Assembly (NCBI RefSeq): GCF_007753095.1
Contig: NZ_CP036348.1
Coordinates: 3,658,001 to 3,722,000, forward strand
DNA from: Rosistilla carotiformis
Lineage (GTDB): Bacteria; Planctomycetota; Planctomycetia; Pirellulales; Pirellulaceae
Direction of reading: 5' to 3'
DNA: 64,000 nt
Translations under genes and position numbers: made by a program
In this document: piece after piece, positions 15,266-23,178 of the stretch
How the letters are laid out: the number at the start of each line of letters is the position of its first letter
Position numbering within the stretch: position 1 is the stretch's first letter
The notes under the pieces: model-generated
Told to the model about the DNA's origin: nothing
Databases searched by the model: none
The model's input: only the letters and a program-made list of their open reading frames with translations

Positions 15266-15679
15266 ATGCAATTCTCTATTATCTACAGCGTCGATTGTCC
15301 CGAAGACGAAAACATCGATCTTTACGCTCCTCTAAACGTCGAGGAGCTTTGGGACCAGACCGAAGACGACGACCAATACGAGTACGGATACTTGGAAGGT
15401 CGATGGGAAAACGGATCGCATCGCAAATGGTGTGCAATTCTGAACCGTGAACAGTTCGATGAATTTTTCGAACGCTGTGGCCTTCAAGCAGAAGATGCCG
15501 AAACGATGGGATCAATTGGTGCTCCCGGTTGCGGTTTCGGTTGGGCTCCAGCCATCAGTTTCACCAGCCGAGATTCTGACGCCATTCAATCCGCTTACGT
15601 CACGCCACTTGTTCGTGAGAACTGCGACGAACGTGACTGGGATCGAGTTCGCTCTGCCATGCTTGCTGTTTACGGTTAA
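15266..15679 (+). CDS. Unknown acidic island protein (137 aa)
   Basis: Very acidic (DCPEDENIDLYAPLNVEELW, QTEDDDQYEYGY) with a distinctive glycine segment SIGAPGCGFGWAPAIS. This has the look of small plasmid-borne proteins but no family name can be given. Strong acidity would also fit a DNA-mimic protein such as an antirestriction factor, which is speculation. It starts 39 nt after a variant repeat, and its stop TAA opens an exact 13-bp repeat. Confidence 0.65.
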   Translation: MQFSIIYSVDCPEDENIDLYAPLNVEELWDQTEDDDQYEYGYLEGRWENGSHRKWCAILNREQFDEFFERCGLQAEDAETMGSIGAPGCGFGWAPAISFTSRDSDAIQSAYVTPLVRENCDERDWDRVRSAMLAVYG

Positions 15680-15701
15680 CACCCGCTTGAAAAACAACAT
15701 C

Positions 15702-15734
15702 AGAGCCAAGGGCAATCCCCTTGGCTCTTTCTTT
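15702..15734 (+). terminator. Intrinsic terminator
   Basis: An 11-bp perfect stem AGAGCCAAGGG / CCCTTGGCTCT with loop CAATC is followed by TTCTTTAA. It lies after the 13-bp repeat at 15677, so here the repeat stays with the upstream stop and the terminator is inserted between repeat and next gene. Confidence 0.85.
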
Positions 15735-15756
15735 AACGCACACAACGGAGCCACAC

Positions 15757-16035
15757 ATGAGCAAACAGCTATTCAATCTTGGAAGCGTCGTTGCAACACC
15801 CGGAGCACTCCGACTTATGGAGAAGCATTCGATGACACCAATGCAATTTTTGCAAAGGCATGTCACTGGAGATTTTGGCGATCTCGATGAGGGCGACAAG
15901 GAACTAAACAATGAAGCCATTTGGAATGACGAGAGGATTCTGTCTTCTTACAAGCTAAATGAGACAGACACCCTATGGGTAATCACAGAGGCAGACCGAA
16001 GCTCGACGTGCGTACTCGAACCTTCGGATTACTAG
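15757..16035 (+). CDS. Small conserved plasmid/ICE protein (LWVITEADRS family)
   Basis: A 92-aa protein. The pattern MSKQLFNLGSVVATPGAL, FLQRHVTGDFGDL, ERILSSYKLN and finally LWVITEADRSSTCVLEPSDY matches a small protein often found beside antirestriction genes on plasmids and ICEs. It has no established function as far as I know. ATG 15757 has CGGAG upstream. Allowing for the inserted terminator, the distance from the upstream repeat equals the island standard of about 40 nt. Its stop is directly followed by the next ATG. Confidence 0.75.
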   Translation: MSKQLFNLGSVVATPGALRLMEKHSMTPMQFLQRHVTGDFGDLDEGDKELNNEAIWNDERILSSYKLNETDTLWVITEADRSSTCVLEPSDY

Positions 16036-16230
16036 ATGCCCCCAATCGAAACAAGCGTGTTCGACACGCTGTACACGATTGTTTTCACGAACACCACGTT
16101 GGGGCGAACTACGGAACAGGGGCTCAATGTCTGGACGTGTGAAAACGTCCAAGCATTCCGTCAATCACTCCACGTTCTCAAAGACGAAACCGCATTGCCG
16201 TGTCATCAGCGCCGGTCCCAGTGTCGATAA
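16036..16230 (+). CDS. Small unknown frame immediately downstream (64 aa)
   Basis: The ATG directly follows the TAG of the preceding gene, so re-initiation would be enough for translation. The first 45 residues look coded (TLYTIVFTNTTLGRTTEQGL); the end (CHQRRSQCR) looks out of character and may follow a frameshift. No family recognised. An exact 13-bp repeat begins 10 nt after the stop. Confidence 0.45.
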   Translation: MPPIETSVFDTLYTIVFTNTTLGRTTEQGLNVWTCENVQAFRQSLHVLKDETALPCHQRRSQCR

Positions 16231-16292
16231 GCGAGAGAAATAACACCCGCTTGAAGAGCATAACCAACACTTCACTTTTCAAGGAGCCAACA

Positions 16293-16538
16293 ATGGCCGA
16301 CCAGACTGAAGCAATTCGAAAATCAATGGTCACTGAACTGAATTCAGAGGACAACACCAAGGCTGAGCTTGAAGCCAAGCACGGCAAAATCTGGACAACT
16401 TCCGAGATGCAAGAGGAGTTCGACGCTCTCGGATTCATGGCCCCGTTCATCATCGTTCGCAAGCGTGACACTGGTGAACGTGGATCGCTGATGTTCACTC
16501 ATTCCCCGAGATATTATTTCTCTTGGAAGCCAGAGTAA
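16293..16538 (+). CDS. Unknown small island protein (81 aa)
   Basis: The protein carries the segment EAKHGKIWTTSEMQEEFDAL followed by MAPFIIVRKRDTGERGSLMF, which looks like a compact alpha/beta domain in the style of small plasmid proteins. AAGGAG stands before ATG 16293, 39 nt after an exact 13-bp repeat. A terminator follows. The upstream extension of this frame is rejected because it runs through the repeat and the preceding gene. Confidence 0.68.
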   Translation: MADQTEAIRKSMVTELNSEDNTKAELEAKHGKIWTTSEMQEEFDALGFMAPFIIVRKRDTGERGSLMFTHSPRYYFSWKPE

Positions 16539-16554
16539 TTCGCACCAAGCCAGA

Positions 16555-16587
16555 GGGACCATCGACAAGCTCGGTGGTCCCCTTTTC
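16555..16587 (+). terminator. Intrinsic terminator
   Basis: GGGACCA (16555-16561) pairs with TGGTCCC (16575-16581), with further CGA/TCG pairing inside, followed by CTTTT. A 13-bp repeat begins 8 nt after the hairpin, as it does after the ardC terminator. Confidence 0.75.
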
Positions 16588-16647
16588 CATTTGCTAACAC
16601 CCGCTTGTTGGTTGTTATCAACAACAGACCTCAAACGGAGAACAACG

Positions 16648-17010
16648 ATGGCATGGTCACGGTCACACACGGACGAAGCATACGCAACGGTCGAAGAGCA
16701 ACTTCAACTCAAGGCTGAAGCCGCCAACAATGGCGATCAAGAAGCTGCCCAGTGGCTTGAAGTTGTATGGTCCGAATGGGTTGCCAGCGATTGGCGGGAG
16801 GATCGAGTGACAACGGATCTCGATCTGAGGAAGTACGAGCGAGCAATCGCAAGAGCCAAACGACAGGGAGCAGAACACGGCTACGACAAGCTGGCCGCTG
16901 ATATCTGGAACTGGTCGAGTGAACTTGCCACTTGCACCAATGGCGGCTGGGACGCATGGGTCTGCCCCTTTGGTTGCCATCTGATTCCTTTCAGCGTTGA
17001 AGTCGAGTGA
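16648..17010 (+). CDS. Unknown island protein (120 aa)
   Basis: A mostly helical protein with SHTDEAYATVEEQLQLKAEA and many W residues (AAQWLEVVWSEWVASDWRED), ending GGWDAWVCPFGCHLIPFSVE. No family recognised. ACGGAG upstream and a 40-nt gap from a 13-bp repeat support ATG 16648. A strong terminator follows at 17023, ending this run of plus-strand genes. Confidence 0.65.
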   Translation: MAWSRSHTDEAYATVEEQLQLKAEAANNGDQEAAQWLEVVWSEWVASDWREDRVTTDLDLRKYERAIARAKRQGAEHGYDKLAADIWNWSSELATCTNGGWDAWVCPFGCHLIPFSVEVE

Positions 17011-17022
17011 CAATCTAGGAAT

Positions 17023-17071
17023 ATGCAACGTCGATGTTCTTCACTCGGAAGCACCGACGTTGCATTTTTTT
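17023..17071 (+). terminator. Strong intrinsic terminator
   Basis: ATGCAACGTCG (17023-17033) pairs exactly with CGACGTTGCAT (17055-17065) and is followed by TTTTTT. The next 250 bp (to 17320) hold no gene that I can support. Confidence 0.85.
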
Positions 17072-17320
17072 CAATTGAAAAACTCTTTGTGGAACCTAGA
17101 AACCCGAAGTCCCCAGATCGCCCCTGCCACGGATAGTGCGTTGTCGCTTTCTATTACGCTCGCAGTTTTTCGAGGCTGGTACTGTTGTCGCAAAATTCGA
17201 ATCTTTTGGAAATCAGGGTTGGCTGCCACGGGCTTGAAAGCCAATTGAGAAACGGAATTGCCGAAAATCCGCCGCCGAATTTTCCGGGAATACCAGAGGG
17301 TCAAGTGGACAGGAAAGCGC

Positions 17321-17854
17321 TCACCGTCTTCTTCGATAGTGATTCTGAACCATCGAGTTCAGCGGCACTTCTGTCTTGACGTGTTCAAACGCAAGCGAAT
17401 CAGACAACTCGCCAAACAGACGTGCCCCGCCACCAAGCAGGATAGGAAGGACAGTGATGATCATTTCATCGATCAAGTCTTCCTTCAGGAAGCTCTGAAT
17501 CGTCGATCCTCCGTCAATGTAGAGTTCTTGGTGCCCCTTCTCGTGGAGAGTGGCGATTACATTGCCCAAAGACCCGGTAATCAGTTCTGCCTTTCCCTCG
17601 TATCCATCGGGCAACGATGTCAATGATTTACTGAGCACGAAGACCGGTTTCGTGTACGGCCAGTCACAATCGAACCCGCAAACTGTCCCGAACGTCTTGC
17701 GCCCCATGACAATCGCATCGATCTGTTCCATGAATGCGGCGTAGCCAAAATCGAGGTTGTCAGGATTCGGAACGGAGTGGAGCCAGTCCAACGCTCCATC
17801 CCGATCCGAGATGAATCCGTCCAAACTGGTCGCTATGAAAACTCGGTTTGCCAT
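17321..17854 (-). CDS. Dihydrofolate-reductase-like (RibD C-terminal domain) protein
   Basis: A 177-aa protein of the RibD-C/DHFR-like family: ANRVFIATSLDGFISDRDGA, DAIVMGRKTFGTV, KPVFVLSKSL, ELYIDGGSTIQSFL and DEMIITVLPILLGGGARLF. The cofactor-binding GGS and final GGGxxLF motifs are intact, so a NADPH-dependent reductase acting on a pterin- or pyrimidine-like substrate is likely. Start 17854 has GGAG upstream. It is opposite to its neighbours and has no 13-bp repeat before it, which marks it as a passenger different from the rest of the island. Confidence 0.85.
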   Translation of the reverse strand: MANRVFIATSLDGFISDRDGALDWLHSVPNPDNLDFGYAAFMEQIDAIVMGRKTFGTVCGFDCDWPYTKPVFVLSKSLTSLPDGYEGKAELITGSLGNVIATLHEKGHQELYIDGGSTIQSFLKEDLIDEMIITVLPILLGGGARLFGELSDSLAFEHVKTEVPLNSMVQNHYRRRR

Positions 17855-18137
17855 TTGTACTCCAATGGACTCGTGCGTCGTCACGCACAACGATCTTCTC
17901 GATGACTTCTTTAGCTTACGCTAATTGTCGCCGTTCCCCCACCGACAGTTGTAGTCACTCGAATTCCCGCCTTCTCCTTAGCGGCAGTTCCCCTTCTCGA
18001 TGAATCATTTCGTCGATTGCTTGGATCATGTCACGCATCTTCTGGCTATTCGCAGTCAACTTCTTGAACGCCCGTCGATAACACCCGCTTGTGTCGTTGA
18101 TGTGTCAATTCAATTCACAAACAACAAGGAACCAAAC

Positions 18138-18581
18138 ATGCTTCTGAGAGCACAAGCAGTTGGCGAACAGCCATCAGTTCGATTCGTAGTCCTCAATCTG
18201 CGGAGCAACCAGATGTGGGATGGCCAATCATTCGTCGATGATTTTGATCTGGCCCGAAAGTATTGGCATCCGAGTGACGCCTGCGCTGAAATGCAAGACA
18301 TTTTGAAGGAACACTATGGCCAGCTTCGACAACGACGTTTTGTGGTCCCTGTGGAGATCGAAGTTTACGGCAGTATTTCACAAAAGGAAATCGCAGAGTA
18401 CCTCTACCGAGCCTCAGTCTTGAGCGTTCGCACTGAAGAGTACGGAAACGGACCTGCGGAATGTTTGGTCTTACCCGTGATCCATTGGGGCTACATCCGA
18501 GAACTGAAACTGCCGTTGAATGGCAAACCAGATAATCCGGCTGTGGAATGGGGATTGGAGGACGAAAATGAGAACCAGTAA
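18138..18581 (+). CDS. Unknown island protein (147 aa)
   Basis: Residues such as VRFVVLNLRSNQMWDG, FDLARKYWHPSDACAEM and GYIRELKLPLNGKP suggest a small alpha/beta domain; no family recognised. AAGGA stands before ATG 18138, 46 nt after the last exact copy of the 13-bp repeat. Its end overlaps the next start by 14 bp (ATG 18568), so it forms an operon with the next two genes. Confidence 0.65.
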   Translation: MLLRAQAVGEQPSVRFVVLNLRSNQMWDGQSFVDDFDLARKYWHPSDACAEMQDILKEHYGQLRQRRFVVPVEIEVYGSISQKEIAEYLYRASVLSVRTEEYGNGPAECLVLPVIHWGYIRELKLPLNGKPDNPAVEWGLEDENENQ

Positions 18582-19098
18582 GTTCACGATCTTCATCCGA
18601 ACCACCGTGATCGTGTTCATCATCTACATGATGCTGGCATGGGCGTGGAACTCGATGACGAACACGAATTTTTGGAAGCCATCGGAAATGGCGATCAGTG
18701 CCGTTCTAACGGTGTTGCTTTTCGGTGGCTTCGCTTGGGCGATTACAAATTTTGGAATGGGTTTGATTTATGGTCGAAGCCAACAATACGACGCTTACCG
18801 TCGAGGTGGCGGCGATCCATACTTCGACAGCCTGCCTTGGCCCCTCAACCCTGACTCAAGACAGGTGAGAGAAACGGGCATGGCGGAGCCAAGGACTTCA
18901 TTTGTGCCACCGGCCAGTTGGAAATTCCAATGTCCAGTTTGTGGGGCACGACAGCCCACACGGATTTGTGTCTGCTGGAATTGCGATTACGGAAGCAATG
19001 GAGATAGCAGCGAATATTTTCAGAAGTTCGGCAATTCAAAGCCACCAGAAATCAGTGAACAGGATTGGGCCGAAATCAGGAGCCGCCACGATGCCTGA
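18568..19098 (+). CDS. Membrane protein with zinc-ribbon tail
   Basis: A 176-aa protein. Two hydrophobic segments are seen (FTIFIRTTVIVFIIYMMLAW at 4-25 and a second at about 42-65), so the N-terminus is membrane-anchored. Residues 130-150 contain CPVCG and CWNC, a four-cysteine zinc ribbon, facing the cytoplasm if the N-terminus is inside. No family name is known to me. It overlaps both neighbours (14 bp upstream, 8 bp downstream). Confidence 0.68.
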   Translation: MRTSKFTIFIRTTVIVFIIYMMLAWAWNSMTNTNFWKPSEMAISAVLTVLLFGGFAWAITNFGMGLIYGRSQQYDAYRRGGGDPYFDSLPWPLNPDSRQVRETGMAEPRTSFVPPASWKFQCPVCGARQPTRICVCWNCDYGSNGDSSEYFQKFGNSKPPEISEQDWAEIRSRHDA

Positions 19099-19405
19099 AC
19101 TTGAAGAGGTCATCGACCAACTTTGGCTTCACAACACCTTTGCGGAAGATCCGTGGACCGTTGATCGTGCCTTTGCAGCCATTCGTGATGATGGGGAAAT
19201 CGCAATCGATGGTCTGATCTGGGCTTTGGGCCACAAAGATGTGGGACTGAAACTTTTGGCTCTGAGATTGTTGAGGGAGTTTGGGGAAGAAGCAAAAAGG
19301 GCGTTGCAAGCGGTTGAAAAGTGCCTTTTGGATGGGAATCGGTTGGTTCGGATAGCGGCGGGGGAAACGGTGAGGTTGATGCAAAAGTTCGCTGACCAAG
19401 TTTGA
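19091..19405 (+). CDS. Small HEAT-repeat protein
   Basis: A 104-aa alpha-solenoid: IAIDGLIWALGHKDVGLKLL, ALRLLREFGEEAKRAL and CLLDGNRLVRIAAGETV follow the HEAT/PBS-lyase helix pattern. ATG 19091 lies inside the 3' end of the membrane-protein gene (8-bp overlap), so translation is coupled. It would be a protein-binding partner of the upstream membrane protein. It is the last gene of the island before the putative attachment site. Confidence 0.7.
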   Translation: MPELEEVIDQLWLHNTFAEDPWTVDRAFAAIRDDGEIAIDGLIWALGHKDVGLKLLALRLLREFGEEAKRALQAVEKCLLDGNRLVRIAAGETVRLMQKFADQV

Positions 19406-19519
19406 GTGTTTCAGACGAAAACGTCAGGAGGGTTCGTGGTTACGATCACGCCAACGGGCGAGTGGTCATTTGGGACACAATGGTTGCCTTTGACGTAGTG
19501 AACGGCAACAGTCGCAGGA

Positions 19520-19552
19520 GACGGGTTGGAGGTGAAGTGCCTCCAACCCGTC
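19520..19552 (+). terminator. 13-bp perfect hairpin downstream of the last island gene
   Basis: GACGGGTTGGAGG and CCTCCAACCCGTC enclose the loop TGAAGTG; AAAAGATT follows, so the T-run of a classic terminator is missing. An inverted pair GTGTCAGATA (19580) / TATCTGACAC (19629) lies between it and the ssrA-like end and may be a recombinase arm pair. Confidence 0.6.
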
Positions 19553-19640
19553 AAAAGATTGTCCGTTTTGTCAGATTTCGTGTCAGATAAGAAAAATGGC
19601 CGTCGTCGTAAGTCCTTTGGTACCAACATATCTGACACGC

Positions 19641-19664
19641 AACTCGGTGGCCCGCCGCCTCCAC
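19641..19664 (+). other. Sequence like the 3' end of tmRNA (ssrA); putative attachment site
   Basis: AACTCGGTGG is followed by CCCGCCGCCTCCAC (19651-19664). The second part equals the 3' acceptor end of many bacterial tmRNAs (T-arm ...CCCGCCGCCTCCACCA). A strong intrinsic terminator follows at once. No rest of a tmRNA precedes it; the last genes of a mobile island do. This is what an att site left by integration into ssrA looks like, with the intact gene at the other island end, left of this window. The match is short, so this is inference. Confidence 0.5.
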
Positions 19665-19665
19665 T

Positions 19666-19703
19666 AAAGCCACTTTGCGATTCGTCGCAAAGTGGCTTTT
19701 TTA
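19666..19703 (+). terminator. Strong intrinsic terminator, possibly of ssrA
   Basis: A 15-bp perfect stem AAAGCCACTTTGCGA / TCGCAAAGTGGCTTT with loop TTCG, followed by TTTT. It starts two bases after the tmRNA-like end. Confidence 0.9.
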
Positions 19704-20723
19704 TTTGGTGGTACGTCATCGATCGCGGAGGGGGCGTTCCATTCCCGTAAATGCTAAATAGCCTGATTCGCGGTGGTTTTGTGTCCGACTTCGTCCGTGC
19801 GGTGGGCTTATCGGAGCTTGAGTTCAGTGGCGCTTAGACGGAAATGGTGATACGGACGTTGTGGGGTTCGAGGCCGGAATAATGACCGCGTTAGGTCTGT
19901 TGAGTTGGCTGGACGCCAAATGGAACAAGAGACTTTGGACAGCACGAGTTGCGACTTGGTGCAGGCAAATCTGAACGCTGAGACGCGATTCGGTCAGCGG
20001 TGGTGTGTCTCGGAGGAAATCTCCAGCGACGCTCGCGATCGTGCGGCACGTTAGGAAAATCTAGTGTTCGGGGTATCCAAACAGGAGGGGCTGAGGGGTT
20101 TGGGCTCGCGTCGGTGCCCGAGTAGGAATCCACAGCACGCTACGCATCACGTCTCCAGTCATTCCAAAATCGATCTTCCTTCCCCGTTTCACGCCGACAG
20201 ATTGGACCGCATTGCTGGCATCGACGAGCGTGCGACCGGTAGGCGTCCGATCGTCTTGGCCGACAAGGCTCTCATCGAACTCGGTGACAATTCTCGATGG
20301 CAGCTCACCGCTACGCGTGAAAACGTTGCTGCTGGCACATTCATGTCGATCGGAACGTCAGCGGGTGACGGGGACGCGTTCGTCCGTCTCCTCGACGATT
20401 TAGATTTCTTTGCCCATTTGTTTGTGTCTGTTTGCAAACGGGATCGCTCAAACAAAGCAACAAGAGTATTTGGCAGTTTTATTGCTGCAATGGAGTTAGC
20501 GAAGGAAAAAAATTCGGAACTCACGCGACGTTTCCATCTTGATTGGGTGCGAGTGGAATGCGGTTTGCACCTAGATGAGCCGATGGCATCGGCGCACCCC
20601 AAGGGAATGAACCGTGCATGACTGAATGATAACCAATGTGACAGTAGAGCGGCGTGGAACCACGTTGGTGAACGCAATTCCCCATTTCCTGGAACGCTCA
20701 GTAGAAAAACGAGGTTACTTACA
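19704..20723. other. Intergenic region without a supported gene
   Basis: About 1 kb. Overlapping long frames exist on both strands (plus 20064-20621, minus 20189-20677), but neither has a ribosome site or a recognisable domain. The plus frame from about 20,250 (ALIELGDNSRWQLTATRENV) is the less unlikely one and could be the decayed end of a gene. Confidence 0.5.
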
Positions 20724-21545
20724 ATGACGATGATTCCAACACGCGACGGACATGCACTTTACGTCAAACAATGGGGTAGCGGGCGACCCGTTGTGCTGCT
20801 CCATGGCTGGCCGCTCTCGGCTGATAGCTGGGATTATCACGCGATGAAGATCGCAGACGCTGGCTTCCGGGTGATATCTTATGACCGACGTGGTTTTGGG
20901 AGATCGGATCAACCGTTCGGCGACTACGACTATGACTCGCTATCAGACGACCTCAGTGATGTAATGACTGCGACGAAAGCGGAAGACGCTTCAATCATCG
21001 GGTTTTCGATGGGGGGCGGTGAAGTCGCGCGATATATGTCACGACACGCAGGTCGTCATGTGCAGCAATGCGGCCTGATATCGTCGGTCGTCCCCTACAT
21101 GCTAAAGACGGATGATAATCCTAACGGCGTGGAACAATCCGTATTCGATGGGATGACCGAAGCAATGTTGGCAGATCGTCCCAAGTTCTTTAGTGAGTTC
21201 TTCAAAGACTTCTACGGGGTTGGATCCTCATCCAAACCCGTCAGCGAAGAGTTCCTGCAATGGACAAGAACGGTTGCGATGCAGGCAAGCTTGAAAGCGA
21301 CGCTGGCGTGTGCCGAGTCGTTTGCCACCACCGATTTCCGCTCGGACCTAGGAGCGTTCTCCGTTGCGACGCTTATCATACATGGAACCGATGATGCCAC
21401 CGTTCCAATTGAAGCGAGTGGCCGCCCGGCAGCGAAAGGGATTGCAACTTCGACGCTGAAGGAGTACGACGGAGCGCCGCACGGATTGTTCGCAACACAT
21501 AAAGATCAACTTGCTGATGATCTGGTTGCGTTCCTAAAATCTTAG
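20724..21545 (+). CDS. Alpha/beta-hydrolase of the non-haem haloperoxidase/esterase type
   Basis: A 273-aa hydrolase: YVKQWGSGRPVVLLHGWPLS (oxyanion HG), YDRRGFGRSDQP, nucleophile elbow GFSMGGGE (Ser about 98), acid in IIHGTDDATVP (about 223) and His in YDGAPHGLF (about 253). The length and DRRGFGRS block fit the cofactor-free chloroperoxidase/arylesterase group; such enzymes hydrolyse esters and show perhydrolase activity. It is cytoplasmic with no signal peptide. CGAGG precedes ATG 20724. It stands alone, outside the island, and ends in TAG, one of several genes here that use TAG as a normal stop. Confidence 0.88.
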   Translation: MTMIPTRDGHALYVKQWGSGRPVVLLHGWPLSADSWDYHAMKIADAGFRVISYDRRGFGRSDQPFGDYDYDSLSDDLSDVMTATKAEDASIIGFSMGGGEVARYMSRHAGRHVQQCGLISSVVPYMLKTDDNPNGVEQSVFDGMTEAMLADRPKFFSEFFKDFYGVGSSSKPVSEEFLQWTRTVAMQASLKATLACAESFATTDFRSDLGAFSVATLIIHGTDDATVPIEASGRPAAKGIATSTLKEYDGAPHGLFATHKDQLADDLVAFLKS

Positions 21546-22084
21546 CTACATTGCTTGAGGTCCAGTTCTAATACGACAATGTTATGAAGGATATTCGCTT
21601 GTAGTTGTAAGCGAATGGTAATTCTAGGCAGAGCAGCCTTTGAGTGGTTCGAGGATGTGCCAGATCGAGACGCTCTGCCTCAAACGAATGATACGTAGAG
21701 TTCAACACCGGTAAAGAGCTTAAGCACGGTCGTTGTACCGGTGTCAGGCTCTGCGGTGACGAACCAGAGCTGGGTGCTTCAGTGGGCAACTCCGACTTTC
21801 AGACAAGGATGATTTGCTCCAGCTGACACGATCTTGTTTCTACTGAAACGCGTCGGCGAACGACTTCGATAATGCTTGTTGTCGCTATGGAGAGGCGAGG
21901 CAGGCTTGCGCCGATGAAGCTCACCGTTGAAACGAAAATGGGCTGTGCTGGCCAGGTCGACTAAAATGGACACCAGTCACGAAATCGGATCTCGCTGAGG
22001 CGTCACCATGCCCGGCGACTTCGTAACGCACGCATTCGATCGTTGATCGAATCGGTCGGACAATTTGGCTAACGAAATGTTCAG
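21546..22084. other. Intergenic, no gene seen
   Basis: Only short frames without ribosome sites or recognisable domains on either strand. No clear repeat was seen. Confidence 0.5.
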
Positions 22085-22651
22085 TCAAGTGACTTTCGCA
22101 TTGGATATCCAAAAGGGAGGAGCGAACTTGCGGACGAATGCCGGAATCATCTTCGTAGTCATTTCAGTGTATTCAACATAGACGGCATCGATCTCCTGCA
22201 GATCGCATTGGAGCGATTCGACATCACGCTGGTCGAGATGCGACCAACGCTCCACGATTCCAGTATTGACTCCCAGCCATTCGCACTCGGAACAGGGAGT
22301 ATGTTTCGGTAGTGGCTGCGTAATCGCATCATCCGATTGTGCACGCCAACTGTACATGTCTTGCATATACCTTTGTGCTTTAGGTGTCTCCGCGAACCCA
22401 GCGTAACGAATAGCGTCATCGACTGCGATTAGGTGGTAAATGATTTGCGCGAAACTCGCGTTCCACGTCATTTGTTGCGCGTGAAGCGTGCAGACGGGGA
22501 CTACGTTGGCTCGTAACTCTCTTCGAAAACGCATTCGTACGAAGTGATTGGCGCACCAAGCGACATTCATAACATCAGTACTCTTGGCGGAACCGTTTGA
22601 CACGGCTGGTGCGCGGCTAGCGAAACCGCTCCACGGATATTCATCGGACAA
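22085..22651 (-). CDS. Hypothetical protein, weakly supported
   Basis: A 188-aa minus-strand frame. Segments AQIIYHLIAVDDAIRYAGF and a cysteine pair in HTPCSECEWLG look protein-like, and the frame is much longer than competing frames here. The region VAWCANHFVRMRFRRELRAN could be helical. No family recognised; the start is uncertain (an internal Met at 22,570 is possible). It may be a species-specific gene or a remnant. Confidence 0.4.
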   Translation of the reverse strand: MSDEYPWSGFASRAPAVSNGSAKSTDVMNVAWCANHFVRMRFRRELRANVVPVCTLHAQQMTWNASFAQIIYHLIAVDDAIRYAGFAETPKAQRYMQDMYSWRAQSDDAITQPLPKHTPCSECEWLGVNTGIVERWSHLDQRDVESLQCDLQEIDAVYVEYTEMTTKMIPAFVRKFAPPFWISNAKVT

Positions 22652-23178
22652 CCTAGGGACATGTGTTTTGAACTGGAGTGCCGTATGACGGACTCGTCCA
22701 CTCGGTTCTCAATCATGCGTTGATTTTGGCTCTCCGCGCAGCGGGTCGCGATCTCTTACGTTTCTTTCCGAGTGGCGGTTTGCCCAATCACACTCGACAT
22801 CGAACCGAATCGAAAGGGCATCCAAGCGGATTGAGTTGTGTCCAATGCATCGGGTTGCAACGAATTGGTTACTCAATGGGTCGTTGAGATACCGGATACC
22901 GTGTGATTCAACCAATTTGGTTGCATCTCAGGGAGCCATCCATGCGATACGAGAATTATCGCGTTAGTAAAGTGTCGGTCAGTTCTTGCCAGACAACGAC
23001 GGATTCGCCAGCGCGGTAGCGACAGCCTGCCGATCAGAAACGATTTGATTAGGGCGGTTCATTTTTCGCGCGTGAATCAAACACCGATGTATTGATTGCT
23101 TGGTAAACATCCTCCGCATTCCGGATGGCACCTAAAAGAGCAACGCGCTAGATAGTTGACGGGGCACGGAGGTTCGAA
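22652..23178. other. Intergenic, promoter region of the porin-like gene
   Basis: No gene supported. The last bases carry a strong ribosome site (GGAGG, 23169-23173) for the following gene. Confidence 0.5.

Larger units (their letters stand above)
8564..18091 (+). repeat. Dispersed 13-bp repeat TAACACCCGCTTG between island genes
   Basis: Exact copies start at 8564, 9569, 10133, 10359, 10692, 13247, 13890, 15677, 16241, 16595 and 18079. Variants: TGACACCTGCTTG at 13603, TGACACCCGCTTG at 15214, AGACACCCGCTTA at 14379. All are on the plus strand. The gap from the end of the repeat to the next start codon is 33, 218, 41, 41, 31, 37, 40, 67, 39, 40 and 46 nt for the exact copies (39 nt for the 15214 variant). 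The 67-nt case contains an inserted 27-nt terminator hairpin. At 10133, 10692, 13247 and 15677 the TAA is the stop codon of the preceding gene, and in the 13603 variant the stop TGA takes its place. No copy was found outside 8.5-18.1 kb. Function unknown. Confidence 0.95.

Noticed and set aside
17071-17304. Minus-strand 77-codon frame
   Set aside because: It overlaps the terminator region after the gene at 16648, with no ribosome site or known family.
8564-18091. Integron attC sites as explanation for the TAACACCCGCTTG repeats
   Set aside because: The bases before AAC do not follow RYYY, no GTTRRRY partner sites occur, the spacers are only about 40 nt and unrelated to each other, and the recombinase lacks an evident IntI-specific insertion.
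8564-18091. CRISPR array
   Set aside because: The repeats are 13 bp, separated by whole genes, and no cas genes are present.
20064-20677. Opposing 185- and 162-codon frames
   Set aside because: Neither has a start signal or a domain; kept only as a note in the intergenic entry.
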